Shown here: one piece after another, positions 32,784 to 42,208 of the stretch
How the letters are laid out: the number at the start of each line of letters is the position of its first letter
Numbering within the stretch: the first letter of the stretch is position 1
Source of the DNA: Ignavibacteria bacterium UBA2333
GTDB taxonomy: Bacteria > Bacteroidota > Ignavibacteria > Kapaibacteriales > Kapaibacteriaceae
Assembly: GCA_002344895.1 (NCBI GenBank)
Contig: DDUR01000101.1
Coordinates: 124,001-188,000 of the forward strand
Length of the DNA stretch: 64,000 nucleotides
Reading direction: 5' to 3'
The notes under the pieces: model-generated
Databases searched by the model: none
The model's input: the letters and a program-made list of their open reading frames with translations, nothing else
Told to the model about the DNA's origin: nothing
Made by a program: the position numbers and the translations under genes

Positions 32784-33974
32784 TTATGGTGCAAGTTTAG
32801 CGAGTGGATCCGTCCACGAATCACGATCGCCAGTAACGTAACCTCGATTAACAAGTTCGCCAACGAGGACAATGCCTGCAACGTGTGGTGCGGCCATTGA
32901 TGTGCCGCTCATGGTTGTGACACCGCCACCACGTTTTGTTGACTCAACATTCACTCCTGGAGCAGCCCAGTCGACCGGTGCGCCGAAGTTGCTGAAGTAG
33001 GCCCAGTTATTGTTGATATCGTGAGCAGATACCGTGAGGATGTACGGGCCATTTTGGCGGGCGGGTGAAACAGAAACTACATCCTTGCCATCATTACCAG
33101 CGGCAAGTACAAATGTGATTCCATTGGAGCTTGCGGAGGCAACAGCTGCGTCAAGAGCTGGATAGCCAGGACCCGTGAGTGACATGTTGGCCACGTCTCC
33201 TGTATTGCCGTTTGCAGCAACCCAGTCCACACCACCAATCACCCAGGAGTATTGACCTGAGCCTTGATTGTCCAAGACACGTACTGCTACGAGTGTTGCA
33301 TTGGGCGCAACGCCAACGACGTCGTAACCATCTGCCTTCGCACCAACGGTACCGGCAACATGTGTTCCGTGACCGTTACCATCAACCCATGTGGACTTTC
33401 GACCAGTGACAAAGTTTTTCGACCGCGAAGCGTCAACATTGAGGTCGGGGTGATTCGGATCAATACCAGAATCGATAATCCATGCGACCTTGCCTGTCGC
33501 GTCTCGGCCTCCAGCTACTGCCACGACACCCCATGGTGTTCGTTCTGGCGTAATCCGTGTTGTCCCACCGCCACCCTTTGGCGGGCGGGCATCGGCCTCA
33601 ACGGGATTCACGGAGATGATAAAGTCCTCTTCGAGGCGAACAACGGACTCATCATCGAGTATCTTTTTGACCAGTCCGGGTGGAATACTCGCCGAGAATC
33701 CACGAATCGACGATGTATACGTGAGATCTGCGTTAACACCGTGCGAACGATTCAAACGCCGTAGCACACCGTTCACGTCGGCATCGGCCTTGAGGACAAC
33801 CACATAGTGATCTGGAACCCTTGATGCTCCCTGTGGAGCGGCCACGATTCGGCCATCTGTCTCTGTTGGCGATGTCGATTGTGATTCGGCAATTGTTGTA
33901 TCGTTGGAACAGCCCCATACGCCAACAACGGCCATAGATGCCACACCCACCATGAGGCGTACGTGAAGTTTCAT
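32784..33974 (-). CDS. Secreted subtilisin-like (S8) serine protease, lipoprotein
   Basis: A 396-residue protease. The signal ends VVGVWGC (Cys22, likely lipidated). An inhibitor-I9-type propeptide spans about 50-125 (DHYVVVLKADADVNGVLRRL...VVRLEEDFIIS), followed by a Gly-rich joint and the proteinase-K-like catalytic domain. The triad is Asp168 (IIDSGID), His202 (GNGHGTHVAG) and Ser359 (SGTSMAAPHVAG), with oxyanion Asn294 (AAGNDG). All catalytic residues are present, so it should be active at the cell surface. No T9SS tail. It is divergent from the secreted aminopeptidase gene. Confidence 0.95.
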   Translation of the reverse strand: MKLHVRLMVGVASMAVVGVWGCSNDTTIAESQSTSPTETDGRIVAAPQGASRVPDHYVVVLKADADVNGVLRRLNRSHGVNADLTYTSSIRGFSASIPPGLVKKILDDESVVRLEEDFIISVNPVEADARPPKGGGGTTRITPERTPWGVVAVAGGRDATGKVAWIIDSGIDPNHPDLNVDASRSKNFVTGRKSTWVDGNGHGTHVAGTVGAKADGYDVVGVAPNATLVAVRVLDNQGSGQYSWVIGGVDWVAANGNTGDVANMSLTGPGYPALDAAVASASSNGITFVLAAGNDGKDVVSVSPARQNGPYILTVSAHDINNNWAYFSNFGAPVDWAAPGVNVESTKRGGGVTTMSGTSMAAPHVAGIVLVGELVNRGYVTGDRDSWTDPLAKLAP

Positions 33975-34111
33975 AGTTTTCCCTCTCCCAATGTTTAGGA
34001 TGAAGCCGTAACGTACAAAAAAACTGTCCTCGTTGAACGACTGTCCGGCTCGGTTCCCGTCGACGTCAGGAAATCGACATCTGCCGACAAACCACTACAC
34101 CCTGCAGCTGC

Positions 34112-34156
34112 TTTGACTGTTTTGCCTGTTCTGACTGTTTTGCCCGTTTTGCCCCT
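34112..34156 (-). repeat. Five-unit 9-bp tandem array upstream of the Xaa-Pro peptidase gene
   Basis: Consecutive plus-strand 9-mers from 34112 are TTTGACTGT, TTTGCCTGT, TCTGACTGT, TTTGCCCGT, TTTGCCCCT. The last matches the GGGGCAAAN unit on the opposite strand; earlier copies look decayed. The array ends 24 bp before the ATG. Confidence 0.75.
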
Positions 34157-34180
34157 TTACCTCATCATCAACGTCAACTC

Positions 34181-35587
34181 ATGATTTGGCCACATCGTTC
34201 ACTCGTTGTTGTAGTGCTTCTCCAACTGTATGTGTGGGCATCAGAAAGTGCCTTTGCACAGTTTGACGTGGAGATTCACGACCTTGATCACATACCTCGT
34301 CAGGTTCATGCAGCTCGTCGTGATAGTGTTCTGGCAACGTTATCCCCACGAACGGCTGTGATTGTTCTTTCCGCTGATACACGTAATCGCCAGAACGATG
34401 TTGACTATGAATACCGTCAGAATAGCGACCTCCTTTACCTCACGGGATTCGAGTATCCTGGTGCAACACTACTTCTCGTTCCAGGCGGAATAGACGTCGA
34501 CGGAAAACGCGTTCGTGAAGTACTGTTTGTCCGCGAACGGAATAGATCCCGAGAACAATGGAGTGGTGTTGCTCCAGGTCCCGAAGAAGCAAAAACACTG
34601 TTTGGCCTCGCGGCTACCCTTCCAGCATCAGACCTAACCAAGGTCCTTAACGACGTTCTACCTGAGCTTGATACCATCTTACTACCAAGCCTACCAACTC
34701 GAACCGTCACACTCACGCTACTTGATAAAAATATTGCCCTTGAAGGTGAGTTAAAGAAGGGTCTGAAAGCACTGTATGGTGACCTTACAGTAAACGCCTC
34801 GTGGCGTGGACTTGCCCGAATGCGCGAAACAAAGGATACTGCAGAACTTCGGCTCTTACAACGTGCAATCGACATTAGTATCGCCGGGCACGTTGCAGCC
34901 ATGAAGTCGGCACGGCCAGGAATGAAGGAGTACGAACTTGAAGCTGTCATGGAATACGAATTCAAACGACTTGGAGCTGAGGACGTTGGATACGCAAGTA
35001 TTGTGGGTAGTAAATACAACGCTTGTATCCTTCATTACACCTCAAATCGACGGGCAACCATAGATGGTGAACTTGTTCTCGCAGATTGTGGTGCCGAGTA
35101 TCATGGATACACGGCCGACATAACCAGAACCTTTCCCATGAATGGCAGGTTTTCGGCTGAACAGCGCATCATTTACGACATTGTTCTTGAGGCGCAAGAT
35201 TCAGGAATTGCCGCCTGTAGGGTGGGCAACGGATTCCGAGATCCGCATGTTGCCGCTCAACGTGTGATTTCCCGGAGACTGCGCGAACTTGGCATCATTG
35301 ACGATGAGTCTAAGGTGCGCCAATACTTTATGCATGGTACTTCGCATTACCTTGGATTGGATGTACATGATGCCGGCACCTTTGGTCCACTCCGACCCAA
35401 TACCGTGCTTACCGTGGAGCCGGGAATCTACATTGCACGTGATTCGGATTGTGACCCCAAATGGTGGAACATTGGCATTCGAATCGAGGATGACATCGTT
35501 GTGACCGAGAAGGGTCCAATCAACATGTCGGGTGCACTACCTCGAAAAGCTGAAGAAATTGAACGATTAGTCCTCGGCAGTCCGTAA
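34181..35587 (+). CDS. Secreted Xaa-Pro aminopeptidase (M24B)
   Basis: A 468-residue metallopeptidase removing N-terminal residues before proline. The signal peptide is at about 1-26 (VVVVLLQLYVWASESAFAQ). The AMP_N domain (about 35-165) contains YRQNSDLLYLTGFEYPGA. The pita-bread catalytic domain (about 200-465) keeps all five metal ligands: ADCGAEYHGYTADITRTF (two Asp), HGTSHYLGLDVHD (His), TVEPGIYI (Glu) and GIRIEDDIVVTE (Glu). Export is unusual for classical PepP but common in Bacteroidota. It probably works with the neighbouring S8 protease on external peptides. Confidence 0.93.
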   Translation: MIWPHRSLVVVVLLQLYVWASESAFAQFDVEIHDLDHIPRQVHAARRDSVLATLSPRTAVIVLSADTRNRQNDVDYEYRQNSDLLYLTGFEYPGATLLLVPGGIDVDGKRVREVLFVRERNRSREQWSGVAPGPEEAKTLFGLAATLPASDLTKVLNDVLPELDTILLPSLPTRTVTLTLLDKNIALEGELKKGLKALYGDLTVNASWRGLARMRETKDTAELRLLQRAIDISIAGHVAAMKSARPGMKEYELEAVMEYEFKRLGAEDVGYASIVGSKYNACILHYTSNRRATIDGELVLADCGAEYHGYTADITRTFPMNGRFSAEQRIIYDIVLEAQDSGIAACRVGNGFRDPHVAAQRVISRRLRELGIIDDESKVRQYFMHGTSHYLGLDVHDAGTFGPLRPNTVLTVEPGIYIARDSDCDPKWWNIGIRIEDDIVVTEKGPINMSGALPRKAEEIERLVLGSP

Positions 35588-35615
35588 CGAACGGTGTTGG
35601 CCAAACCCAACGCCG

Positions 35616-35623
35616 TATTTTTG
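35616..35623 (+). promoter_or_regulatory. TATTTTTG box abutting the mutase start
   Basis: TATTTTTG ends 4 bases before the ATG at 35628, the same geometry as at pyrF, pyrE and murD. No Shine-Dalgarno sequence is present. Confidence 0.5.
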
Positions 35624-35627
35624 CGTT

Positions 35628-36971
35628 ATGCCACTCCTTCGCTCCGTCTCCGGCCTTCGTGCTACCCTTGGTGATTCACTCACTCCTGATGTTGTGGCCT
35701 CATATGCTGCTGCATTTTCGACAATGTTGGCTGATGGACCAATTGTTGTTGGGCGTGACGGACGACCGTCGGGCCAGTGGATGGAGGACGTTCTCGTAGG
35801 AACACTTCGTTCCTGTGGGCGGACCGTGGAACGTCTTGGAATGGTCCCTACACCGACCGTACAGTTGCTTGTTGAACACGGAGATGCCGTTGGAGGAATA
35901 AGTATAACAGCATCGCATAATCCATCACCGTGGAATGGACTAAAGTTTATTGATGCTACGGGTGTGTTTCTTGATGCTCAAGCAAATTCACGGCTGTGGC
36001 AGATTGTTGATGCTTCCCTCTTTGCCTACTCTGCCGAACAACAGGCGGGCCACGTCATTAACGTGACAGATGCCGTGGAACGACATCTTCGGGCTGTTCT
36101 GCCACCGACATCTATGTCAGTGCGTTTAACACGACCTCTACGAGTTGTTGTTGATACCGTGAATGCATCTGCATCATTCATCGTACCAGAGGCCCTACGA
36201 CGGCTTGGTCTTGACGTTGTAGAACTCCATTGTTCTGGTTCAGGCATTTTTCCCCACGTCCCCGAGCCGATTACTGAGAATCTAACGGAACTGGCAGAAG
36301 CAGTTCGCAGAGAACGAGCTGATTTGGGAGTTGCAGTAGACCCTGATGGTGATAGGTTAGTCCTCTTTGATGAGCATGGGAATCCGATTGGCGAAGAGTT
36401 AACAATTGCCCTTGCCGTACGAAGTGTGTTATCGTCTGGTAAAGTTGGACCCGTTGTTATTAACTACTCCACGACGAGGACGGTTGAAGACATAGCAGCT
36501 ACGTATGGATGTGTAACACATCGTACACCCGTTGGAGAGATTAACGTTGTCCGCAAAATGCAAGAGACAAATGCCGTTATTGGTGGTGAAGGGTCCGGCG
36601 GCGTCATTGATCCTGCAGTACACTATGGTCGAGACGCCATCGTCGGCATCGCTCGAATTGTTGACCTTCTACTTCGTGAGGATACGTCACTCTCGAATAT
36701 CGTACGCTCTCTTCCATCGTACAGTATGGTTAAGACGAAGTTTGACATTCCATCAACACTAAACATGACCGTACTTCAGGATGAACTTATTCGGACGTTT
36801 ACGGATGCTCACATTACAACTGACGACGGGATACGAATATCCTGGAGTGATCGTTGGGTTCAGTGCCGGACGTCCAACACCGAACCGATAATCCGCATCA
36901 TTGCCGAAGCCCCTTCTCGCCCCTTAGCTGAAGAACTCATCACGCAGATTCGTTCGGTGGCGGGAGTATAA
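35628..36971 (+). CDS. glmM: Phosphoglucosamine mutase / phosphohexose mutase
   Basis: A 447-residue alpha-D-phosphohexomutase. The phosphoserine loop is ISITASHNPSPWNG (Ser96), the metal loop VDPDGDR (238-243), the sugar-binding loop GGEGSGGVID and the phosphate-binding RTSNTEPIIRI at the C-terminus. GlmM (GlcN-6-P to GlcN-1-P for UDP-GlcNAc) is the likely role, since such GEGSGG-type enzymes occur in lineages like this. Phosphomannomutase activity cannot be excluded. One base separates its stop from the next GTG start. A repeat pair lies near its 3' end. Confidence 0.85.
   Translation: MPLLRSVSGLRATLGDSLTPDVVASYAAAFSTMLADGPIVVGRDGRPSGQWMEDVLVGTLRSCGRTVERLGMVPTPTVQLLVEHGDAVGGISITASHNPSPWNGLKFIDATGVFLDAQANSRLWQIVDASLFAYSAEQQAGHVINVTDAVERHLRAVLPPTSMSVRLTRPLRVVVDTVNASASFIVPEALRRLGLDVVELHCSGSGIFPHVPEPITENLTELAEAVRRERADLGVAVDPDGDRLVLFDEHGNPIGEELTIALAVRSVLSSGKVGPVVINYSTTRTVEDIAATYGCVTHRTPVGEINVVRKMQETNAVIGGEGSGGVIDPAVHYGRDAIVGIARIVDLLLREDTSLSNIVRSLPSYSMVKTKFDIPSTLNMTVLQDELIRTFTDAHITTDDGIRISWSDRWVQCRTSNTEPIIRIIAEAPSRPLAEELITQIRSVAGV
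36909..36923 (-). repeat. GGGGC repeat pair, period 10
   Basis: GCCCC at 36909-36913 and 36919-36923 in glmM, encoding AEAPSRPLAEE near the C-terminus. Confidence 0.5.
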
Positions 36972-36972
36972 C

Positions 36973-39900
36973 GTGTCGCACACAGATACCGTTGCACGAA
37001 CAATCCTTCACGCCTGTGTTGTTGATGCTGTTGCTGCAGCTAACGTGCAGCTAACCGTTCGAAGTCATTCTGCACTTGAAGGTACATTTACCGTCATCGT
37101 CGATTCGACTGGTCGCGACGTGGTATTGCTCGATGCAGTACCACCCAACGAGCCTGCCTTTGACGATTATGCTCGTGATCGTGCGCGGACCGTCGCTGCG
37201 CGTCTTGCTGTACCTCTCTTTGCCGTAACAAACTTTCGGCGTCTTGTGGTCTACGATACCGATAACGTAACAGCAAGACTTTCTGATGAACGGCAAACTG
37301 TACAATGGTATCGGGCGGCAGATGTTACGAGCCTGGATGATATGCGCGCCGCAGCATCGTCGATTCGCGTAACAGATGCTGTGCGACGAATGCTTTTGGA
37401 GCTCATTTCAACACGTTTTTTACCGACGACAACGATATCTGCTGAGGAGTTTCTCGCTGAACGTACAATTGATGTGCTGGATGACATCGTCTCATGTACA
37501 GATGGAAGTCCACATCAACGTGATGCCGCTCTACGACTCGGCACGAGTGTTGTTGCCTACGCTCTGCTGCAAATGCGTCGGGATGATGAGCTGGACAGAC
37601 TGACGGTGCCATATGGCATGAAGAGTGCTCGTTTGCTGCTCGACGTTGTGGGCGCATACCTACGGGAGGCCCATACGCAGGGATTTACGATGTTTCCTCG
37701 CCGTGTTGATGATCTCAACGTGCTTGACGCGCGGCGAAATGTGTTTCGTGGGGCGTTGTTCGACCTCGTTCAGCTCCTGCAACGATTCGATGTTGGCAGG
37801 CTTGATGATACAGCACTCCATCAATGTGTTGACCGAATCCTTCAATGGAGCGCTGGAACACGAAAACGTCCTGCACCAACCCTTGATGCAATAGATCTCG
37901 GCCTGCGCGCAGCGGCCTTGTCGAATAGAACACTTACGTCGTCACAGCGAACAACGGTACTCGAACTTGGCGATTCAGCAGGTATGGTGAGTGTTCGTCA
38001 GTTCCTCCAACAAGGTACCGAGCATACAAAGGCGTGGGTCTATGCTCCAACGGTTGACGATGAACGAAATGTACTGCTGCGAGCAAGTGGGCGCGTAGAT
38101 GTAACCTCGGACGTTCGAATTCTGCGTCGGCACGATGATGCCAGTGAACGCTGGAATCTTGTAACGGCAACGATGACGGATGTTCGTGAGCGTCATCGTT
38201 TACGACTGTTACTCCAGAGATTGCCGATGGACGACGATGGCACTGTGCTTCTCTACGTTCCCATGAGTGTGCTGTATGATGAACGCTGGACATCAGTTCG
38301 CATAGCACTATGTGAACGATTTGACATAGACTGGGTCATCGTTTCCGAAGCCCGGCCATTATCAGAACCTGATTCTGGACTGTGCTGCATTGTGGCACAC
38401 GTTCGACGTGGTGAGGATCATCTACCACTTGCCCGTTTTGTATGTGTTCGCACACCACTTGAAGAGTTTTTCGCACCATCCTCAACACCGCGGGAGCTTG
38501 ATGGTAAACGTGTAGCAGCAATCGACGCCTTTGTACGATATCTTGATGCAGGTAGTCTTGACCGTCTCAACGAAGAGGTTCTTGTACGTCGTGTTGAACA
38601 ACGTCGCCTCCGGCTTCTTGCCGATGGTCAACTTGGTGCGTGGGAAGACCTCGTTGTTCCACCAGATATCTTGACGTCGATCCTGACGAAGATGCTTCCG
38701 CAGTGCACTCCGTTATCCACGTACGGACATGTAGCAAGCGGACTGCGTACAGGTGCTAACGACGTGTTACTTGCCGATGCTGCTGAGATTGCAGCTGAGG
38801 ATCTTGAACTACGAACATGGCAACGAACACGTGATGATGGTTCGATGGTCGACAACGTCATTCTCACATCCGCGGATAATGTTGTTTCGGTTCTTGGTAT
38901 GCCAATGTCGGACGAGCGTCTTCTGCTCGTTCGTGATTCTCGTCGTGATCTTGAAGGCACAAACATTCTGACGCGTATACAACGAGCAGAACGTGAGGGT
39001 GTCCACACACGTCAGTCCGTACGTGGTCGTGATCCATGGTATGACGTTGGAGATGTTCATGCTCCACATTTGATTCTACCGAAAAAACAGGATGGACGCT
39101 GGCTCGTTTGCTCAAATGCAACGTCGGCGTTTATCTCTGACGCGTTTATCGGTGTACATAGTTATGATCCGTCGTTAGCCGACGCATTGGCGGCATGGAT
39201 GTCATCAACTCCAGGCCTCTTCCTCGCATTACTCTCACGTCGGGCACAACATGTTCAGGACATGACGGTACGCGATCTCGAAGATGTGCCAGTTCCCGTG
39301 GAAGAGGTGTTGCGCAAGATTGATCTTCAGCGGTTCCGCGATCTGTTCAAACGGCCGATGTTGTCTCTCACAGATGAACTCGGTGCAACGTCGGGTGATG
39401 ACGTCTCAATCACCAACGTCAAACGCGACCGCCGTCGTTTTGACGCCTACCTCCTGCAACAACTTTTTGTTCTTACTGCCGAAGAAGAGCGCTGGCTGTA
39501 TCGTTTTGTTCTGGCATGGCAGCGCGATCCGGCTAACCTACGGCACCTGACAAATGCCGTTGTACATATCATCGAACGTGATCATAAACTACGACCGCTA
39601 CGACAGTGGTATGGACCGGATCTTCATCAGTTACCCGATGAACATCGCCGGATTATCCTGATGCCAGAAGGTATACGTCGTGCAGAAGCAGTTCAGACGA
39701 TGTTCTCGTGGCAAGTTGTCTGCTCTCGCGGCTCGCGGCAGGACGACGTCATCGATTGCACATCGCAGGAGGAAGCACGTATCATTGCCGCCCTTGCTGG
39801 TCTTGGAAAGATCCACGTTGAAATCCCCACGGACCCCGTCATTATTGCGGGACTCCTCCCTCGGTTGGAGTCGTATGCAACCGCTCTTGATGAAGCTCTG

Positions 39901-39981
39901 CAAGCAGCACTCGGCGTCGTACCCGCCCACCTCCATCAACTCGTTGACGTAATGGTCCGCTCGGCCTTCACTGCAGATTGA
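36973..39981 (+). CDS. Large protein resembling a catalytically dead type IIG (Eco57I/PglX-like) restriction-modification enzyme
   Basis: A 1002-residue soluble protein, GTG start one base after glmM. No family could be named with confidence; the layout matches fused nuclease-methyltransferase-specificity proteins. Residues about 55-95 resemble the nuclease strand/helix (VVLLDAVPPNEP...VPLFAVTNFRRLVVYD), but the E-x-K is replaced by LDAVPP. About 130-310 is helical. About 325-480 resembles the N6-adenine methyltransferase core: a degenerate motif I (VLELGDSAG, 329-337) and GTVLLYVPMSVL (423-434), corresponding to the strand after motif IV, yet NPPY is absent. About 585-790 resembles a target-recognition domain (HVASGLRTGANDVLL, RDPWYD, APHLILPKK, DLEDVPVPV). 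A helical C-terminus follows. Nuclease and methylase chemistry both look lost; DNA binding may remain. Confidence 0.6.
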   Translation: MSHTDTVARTILHACVVDAVAAANVQLTVRSHSALEGTFTVIVDSTGRDVVLLDAVPPNEPAFDDYARDRARTVAARLAVPLFAVTNFRRLVVYDTDNVTARLSDERQTVQWYRAADVTSLDDMRAAASSIRVTDAVRRMLLELISTRFLPTTTISAEEFLAERTIDVLDDIVSCTDGSPHQRDAALRLGTSVVAYALLQMRRDDELDRLTVPYGMKSARLLLDVVGAYLREAHTQGFTMFPRRVDDLNVLDARRNVFRGALFDLVQLLQRFDVGRLDDTALHQCVDRILQWSAGTRKRPAPTLDAIDLGLRAAALSNRTLTSSQRTTVLELGDSAGMVSVRQFLQQGTEHTKAWVYAPTVDDERNVLLRASGRVDVTSDVRILRRHDDASERWNLVTATMTDVRERHRLRLLLQRLPMDDDGTVLLYVPMSVLYDERWTSVRIALCERFDIDWVIVSEARPLSEPDSGLCCIVAHVRRGEDHLPLARFVCVRTPLEEFFAPSSTPRELDGKRVAAIDAFVRYLDAGSLDRLNEEVLVRRVEQRRLRLLADGQLGAWEDLVVPPDILTSILTKMLPQCTPLSTYGHVASGLRTGANDVLLADAAEIAAEDLELRTWQRTRDDGSMVDNVILTSADNVVSVLGMPMSDERLLLVRDSRRDLEGTNILTRIQRAEREGVHTRQSVRGRDPWYDVGDVHAPHLILPKKQDGRWLVCSNATSAFISDAFIGVHSYDPSLADALAAWMSSTPGLFLALLSRRAQHVQDMTVRDLEDVPVPVEEVLRKIDLQRFRDLFKRPMLSLTDELGATSGDDVSITNVKRDRRRFDAYLLQQLFVLTAEEERWLYRFVLAWQRDPANLRHLTNAVVHIIERDHKLRPLRQWYGPDLHQLPDEHRRIILMPEGIRRAEAVQTMFSWQVVCSRGSRQDDVIDCTSQEEARIIAALAGLGKIHVEIPTDPVIIAGLLPRLESYATALDEALQAALGVVPAHLHQLVDVMVRSAFTAD

Positions 39982-40065
39982 CCCAACGATGCTGCGACAA
40001 CGTTGACAGGTACAGCGTGATTCACATCCTGTCACAATTCACCGCCGTTTTTCCACAACGACGGT

Positions 40066-41133
40066 ATGGAAACACGACTTCAACACCAACGCGACATTGT
40101 CTTCGGACTTACGTATCTGAGATCACTTACTGCCGCAGAGGCCATAACCTTGGCGATGGAGGCAGAAGATCTTCGTGATGCGGCAGAACGTCTCGGTATG
40201 TCGGCCTTACTAACCGACGATATTCTTGCAGACATGGAGCGGCAACATGAACGTGTTGCTGCGCTTCAAGCCAGAATCACCACATGGTTTGATGATGACT
40301 ATCCGCAGAGACTTCGACAGATGCATGCGCCACCCGCTGTACTCTTTGTTCATGGAACACTTCCACCAGAATCTTTACCACACATTGCTGTTGTGGGCAC
40401 ACGGTCATGCAGTGTGCAATACGGTATGCCGGTAACACGAACACTCGTACGCGACTGGACAGATCGTTCCTGTGTTATCGTCAGTGGTCTTGCGGCTGGC
40501 ATTGATACCGTGGCTCATGAGGAAGCCGTTCGTAACGGAGGTCAGACCATTGCCGTCGTAGCCAGTGGATTGGATCGGATAACACCAACCGATGCTCGTC
40601 GTCTTGCAGATCGCATTATTGATGGTCATGGATGTGTTATGACGGAGTATCGATGTGGCCAAGGTGCAATGCCACAGAACTTTCCCGCCCGAAATCGAAT
40701 TATCTGCGGCATGAGTGATGCCGTCGTCGTAACCGAGAGTAAGGCCAAAGGTGGAGCTCTGATTACAGCAGCATTCGCCGTTCGTGATGGACGCCCGCTC
40801 TACGCCGTGCCGGGCCCCATAACATCAACACGCAGTGCTGGAACAAATGCATTACTTCGCACCACGGCGGCACGTGTACTCACGTCATCTCAGGACCTCG
40901 TTGAAGACCTTGGATGGTCAACACATCAACGTTCCCCTGAAACACTTGAACTTGATCTTGATCCCTCAGAACGACAGGTCTACGACGTTCTGGGAGATGA
41001 TACGCTCCATGCCGACGAGATCGCTGTTGCCTGTGGTCGACCCGCTCATGACGTACTTGCCGATCTCCTGTCGCTTGAATTACGTAGAGTTGTTACGACA
41101 CGACCGGGCAGTCGCTGGTGTCGGCTTTCGTAG
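40066..41133 (+). CDS. dprA: DNA-processing protein DprA
   Basis: Binds incoming single-stranded DNA and loads RecA in natural transformation. The 355-residue protein has an N-terminal helical extension (about 1-85) and a Rossmann-like DprA core (about 90-300: VVGTRSCSVQYG, VSGLAAGIDTVAHEEAV, MTEYRCGQGAMPQNFPARNRIICGMSDAVVV, KGGALITAAFA, AVPGPITSTRSAGTNALL). The C-terminal winged helix spans about 300-355. It lies 84 bp after the pseudo restriction-modification gene and 9 bp before fni. With ComF at 32 kb it hints at competence, but DprA is also widespread outside competent species. Confidence 0.95.
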   Translation: METRLQHQRDIVFGLTYLRSLTAAEAITLAMEAEDLRDAAERLGMSALLTDDILADMERQHERVAALQARITTWFDDDYPQRLRQMHAPPAVLFVHGTLPPESLPHIAVVGTRSCSVQYGMPVTRTLVRDWTDRSCVIVSGLAAGIDTVAHEEAVRNGGQTIAVVASGLDRITPTDARRLADRIIDGHGCVMTEYRCGQGAMPQNFPARNRIICGMSDAVVVTESKAKGGALITAAFAVRDGRPLYAVPGPITSTRSAGTNALLRTTAARVLTSSQDLVEDLGWSTHQRSPETLELDLDPSERQVYDVLGDDTLHADEIAVACGRPAHDVLADLLSLELRRVVTTRPGSRWCRLS

Positions 41134-41142
41134 CTTACCACA

Positions 41143-42192
41143 ATGAACGACAACACACTCCCCTCGCGAAAGCGAGACCATGTTGAACTCGTGGCCACGG
41201 CTGACGTTGGATTCCGTACGATCACACCGGGATTCGACCGAATTCGGCTAGACTACGTAGCTCTCCCAGAGCTCAACTTTGAGGATATCACGACGACATG
41301 TGAAGTGTTCGGACGTCAGGTGCAGTTTCCGGTCGTGATTGCAAGTATGACGGGTGGATATGAAGAGGCTACGAAGATTAATGCTGACCTGGCGGCAGTA
41401 TGTCGCGACATGAATATTGGTCTTGGTGTTGGCTCCATGCGTGCAGCCATCACCGACGAACGTCATCGCCGTTCCTTTAGCATTACGCGTGAAGTTGCTC
41501 CCAATGGCCTCTTACTCGCAAACATTGGTATTGTTCAATGTATTGAGCAACGAAATCTTGGGAAAGGGGCATTAAGGGGCTTCATCGCGCGTATCGTTGA
41601 TATGATTGAAGCAAATGCTCTGTACATCCACATCAACGCATTACAAGAACTTCTACAACCAGAAGGTGAACCTCGATTCCGTGGAGCACTGGACACATTG
41701 GTGGATGTTGTCGACGTCTGCAACGTACCGGTCGTGGTAAAAGAAGTTGGTGCAGGCATCGGACACCGCACGATGACGCAGCTGCGTGATGCTGGAGTTC
41801 GTCACGTCGATGTTGCAGGTGCCGGAGGAACATCATGGGCAGGCGTAGAAATTCTTCGTCGTGACGACAGAGCAGACGTTGAAGAACTTTGGGACGTTGG
41901 AATACCTACCGTCGATTGCCTCATTGCTTCGCGTCAGTTTGCTAAAGATTCAGGAATGCACCTTTATGCGTCAGGTGGCATACGATCAGGAACGGATATC
42001 GCAAAAAGCCTTGTCCTTGGAGCGACCGCAACATCAGCAGCGCGACCCGTCCTGAAAGCTCTTCGTGAGGGCGGAGCAGAAGCCGCGATAGCGTTGTTAC
42101 AACAATGGGAACTCCGACTTCGACAATGGATGTTCATCACGGGGTCCGCGACGATTGACGATCTTCGCAGCGCATCCTACTCACACTTGTAA
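41143..42192 (+). CDS. fni: Type 2 isopentenyl-diphosphate delta-isomerase
   Basis: An FMN/NADPH-dependent enzyme interconverting IPP and DMAPP. The 349-residue protein has RKRDHVELV at the start, then FGRQVQFPVVIASMTGGY, GLGVGSMRAAI, NALYIHINALQELLQPEGEPRF (substrate region), VVKEVGAGI, VAGAGGTSWAGVE and YASGGIRSGTDIAKSLVLGA (flavin phosphate site). It is followed after 16 bp by a prenyl synthase, so the two probably provide polyprenyl diphosphates for the menaquinone genes and for undecaprenyl carriers. Confidence 0.96.
   Translation: MNDNTLPSRKRDHVELVATADVGFRTITPGFDRIRLDYVALPELNFEDITTTCEVFGRQVQFPVVIASMTGGYEEATKINADLAAVCRDMNIGLGVGSMRAAITDERHRRSFSITREVAPNGLLLANIGIVQCIEQRNLGKGALRGFIARIVDMIEANALYIHINALQELLQPEGEPRFRGALDTLVDVVDVCNVPVVVKEVGAGIGHRTMTQLRDAGVRHVDVAGAGGTSWAGVEILRRDDRADVEELWDVGIPTVDCLIASRQFAKDSGMHLYASGGIRSGTDIAKSLVLGATATSAARPVLKALREGGAEAAIALLQQWELRLRQWMFITGSATIDDLRSASYSHL
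41566..41580 (+). repeat. GGGGC repeat pair, period 10
   Basis: Cores at 41566-41570 and 41576-41580 in fni, encoding GKGALRGF. Confidence 0.5.
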
Positions 42193-42208
42193 CTCACCAC
42201 GGTTCTGC

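Noticed and set aside
34435..35019. 194-codon minus-strand frame
   Set aside because: Antisense to the conserved Xaa-Pro peptidase; Ser/Arg-rich composition typical of a shadow frame.
36973..39981. Active restriction-modification system
   Set aside because: No NPPY, poor motif I and no nuclease E-x-K; no neighbouring specificity, endonuclease or mobile genes.
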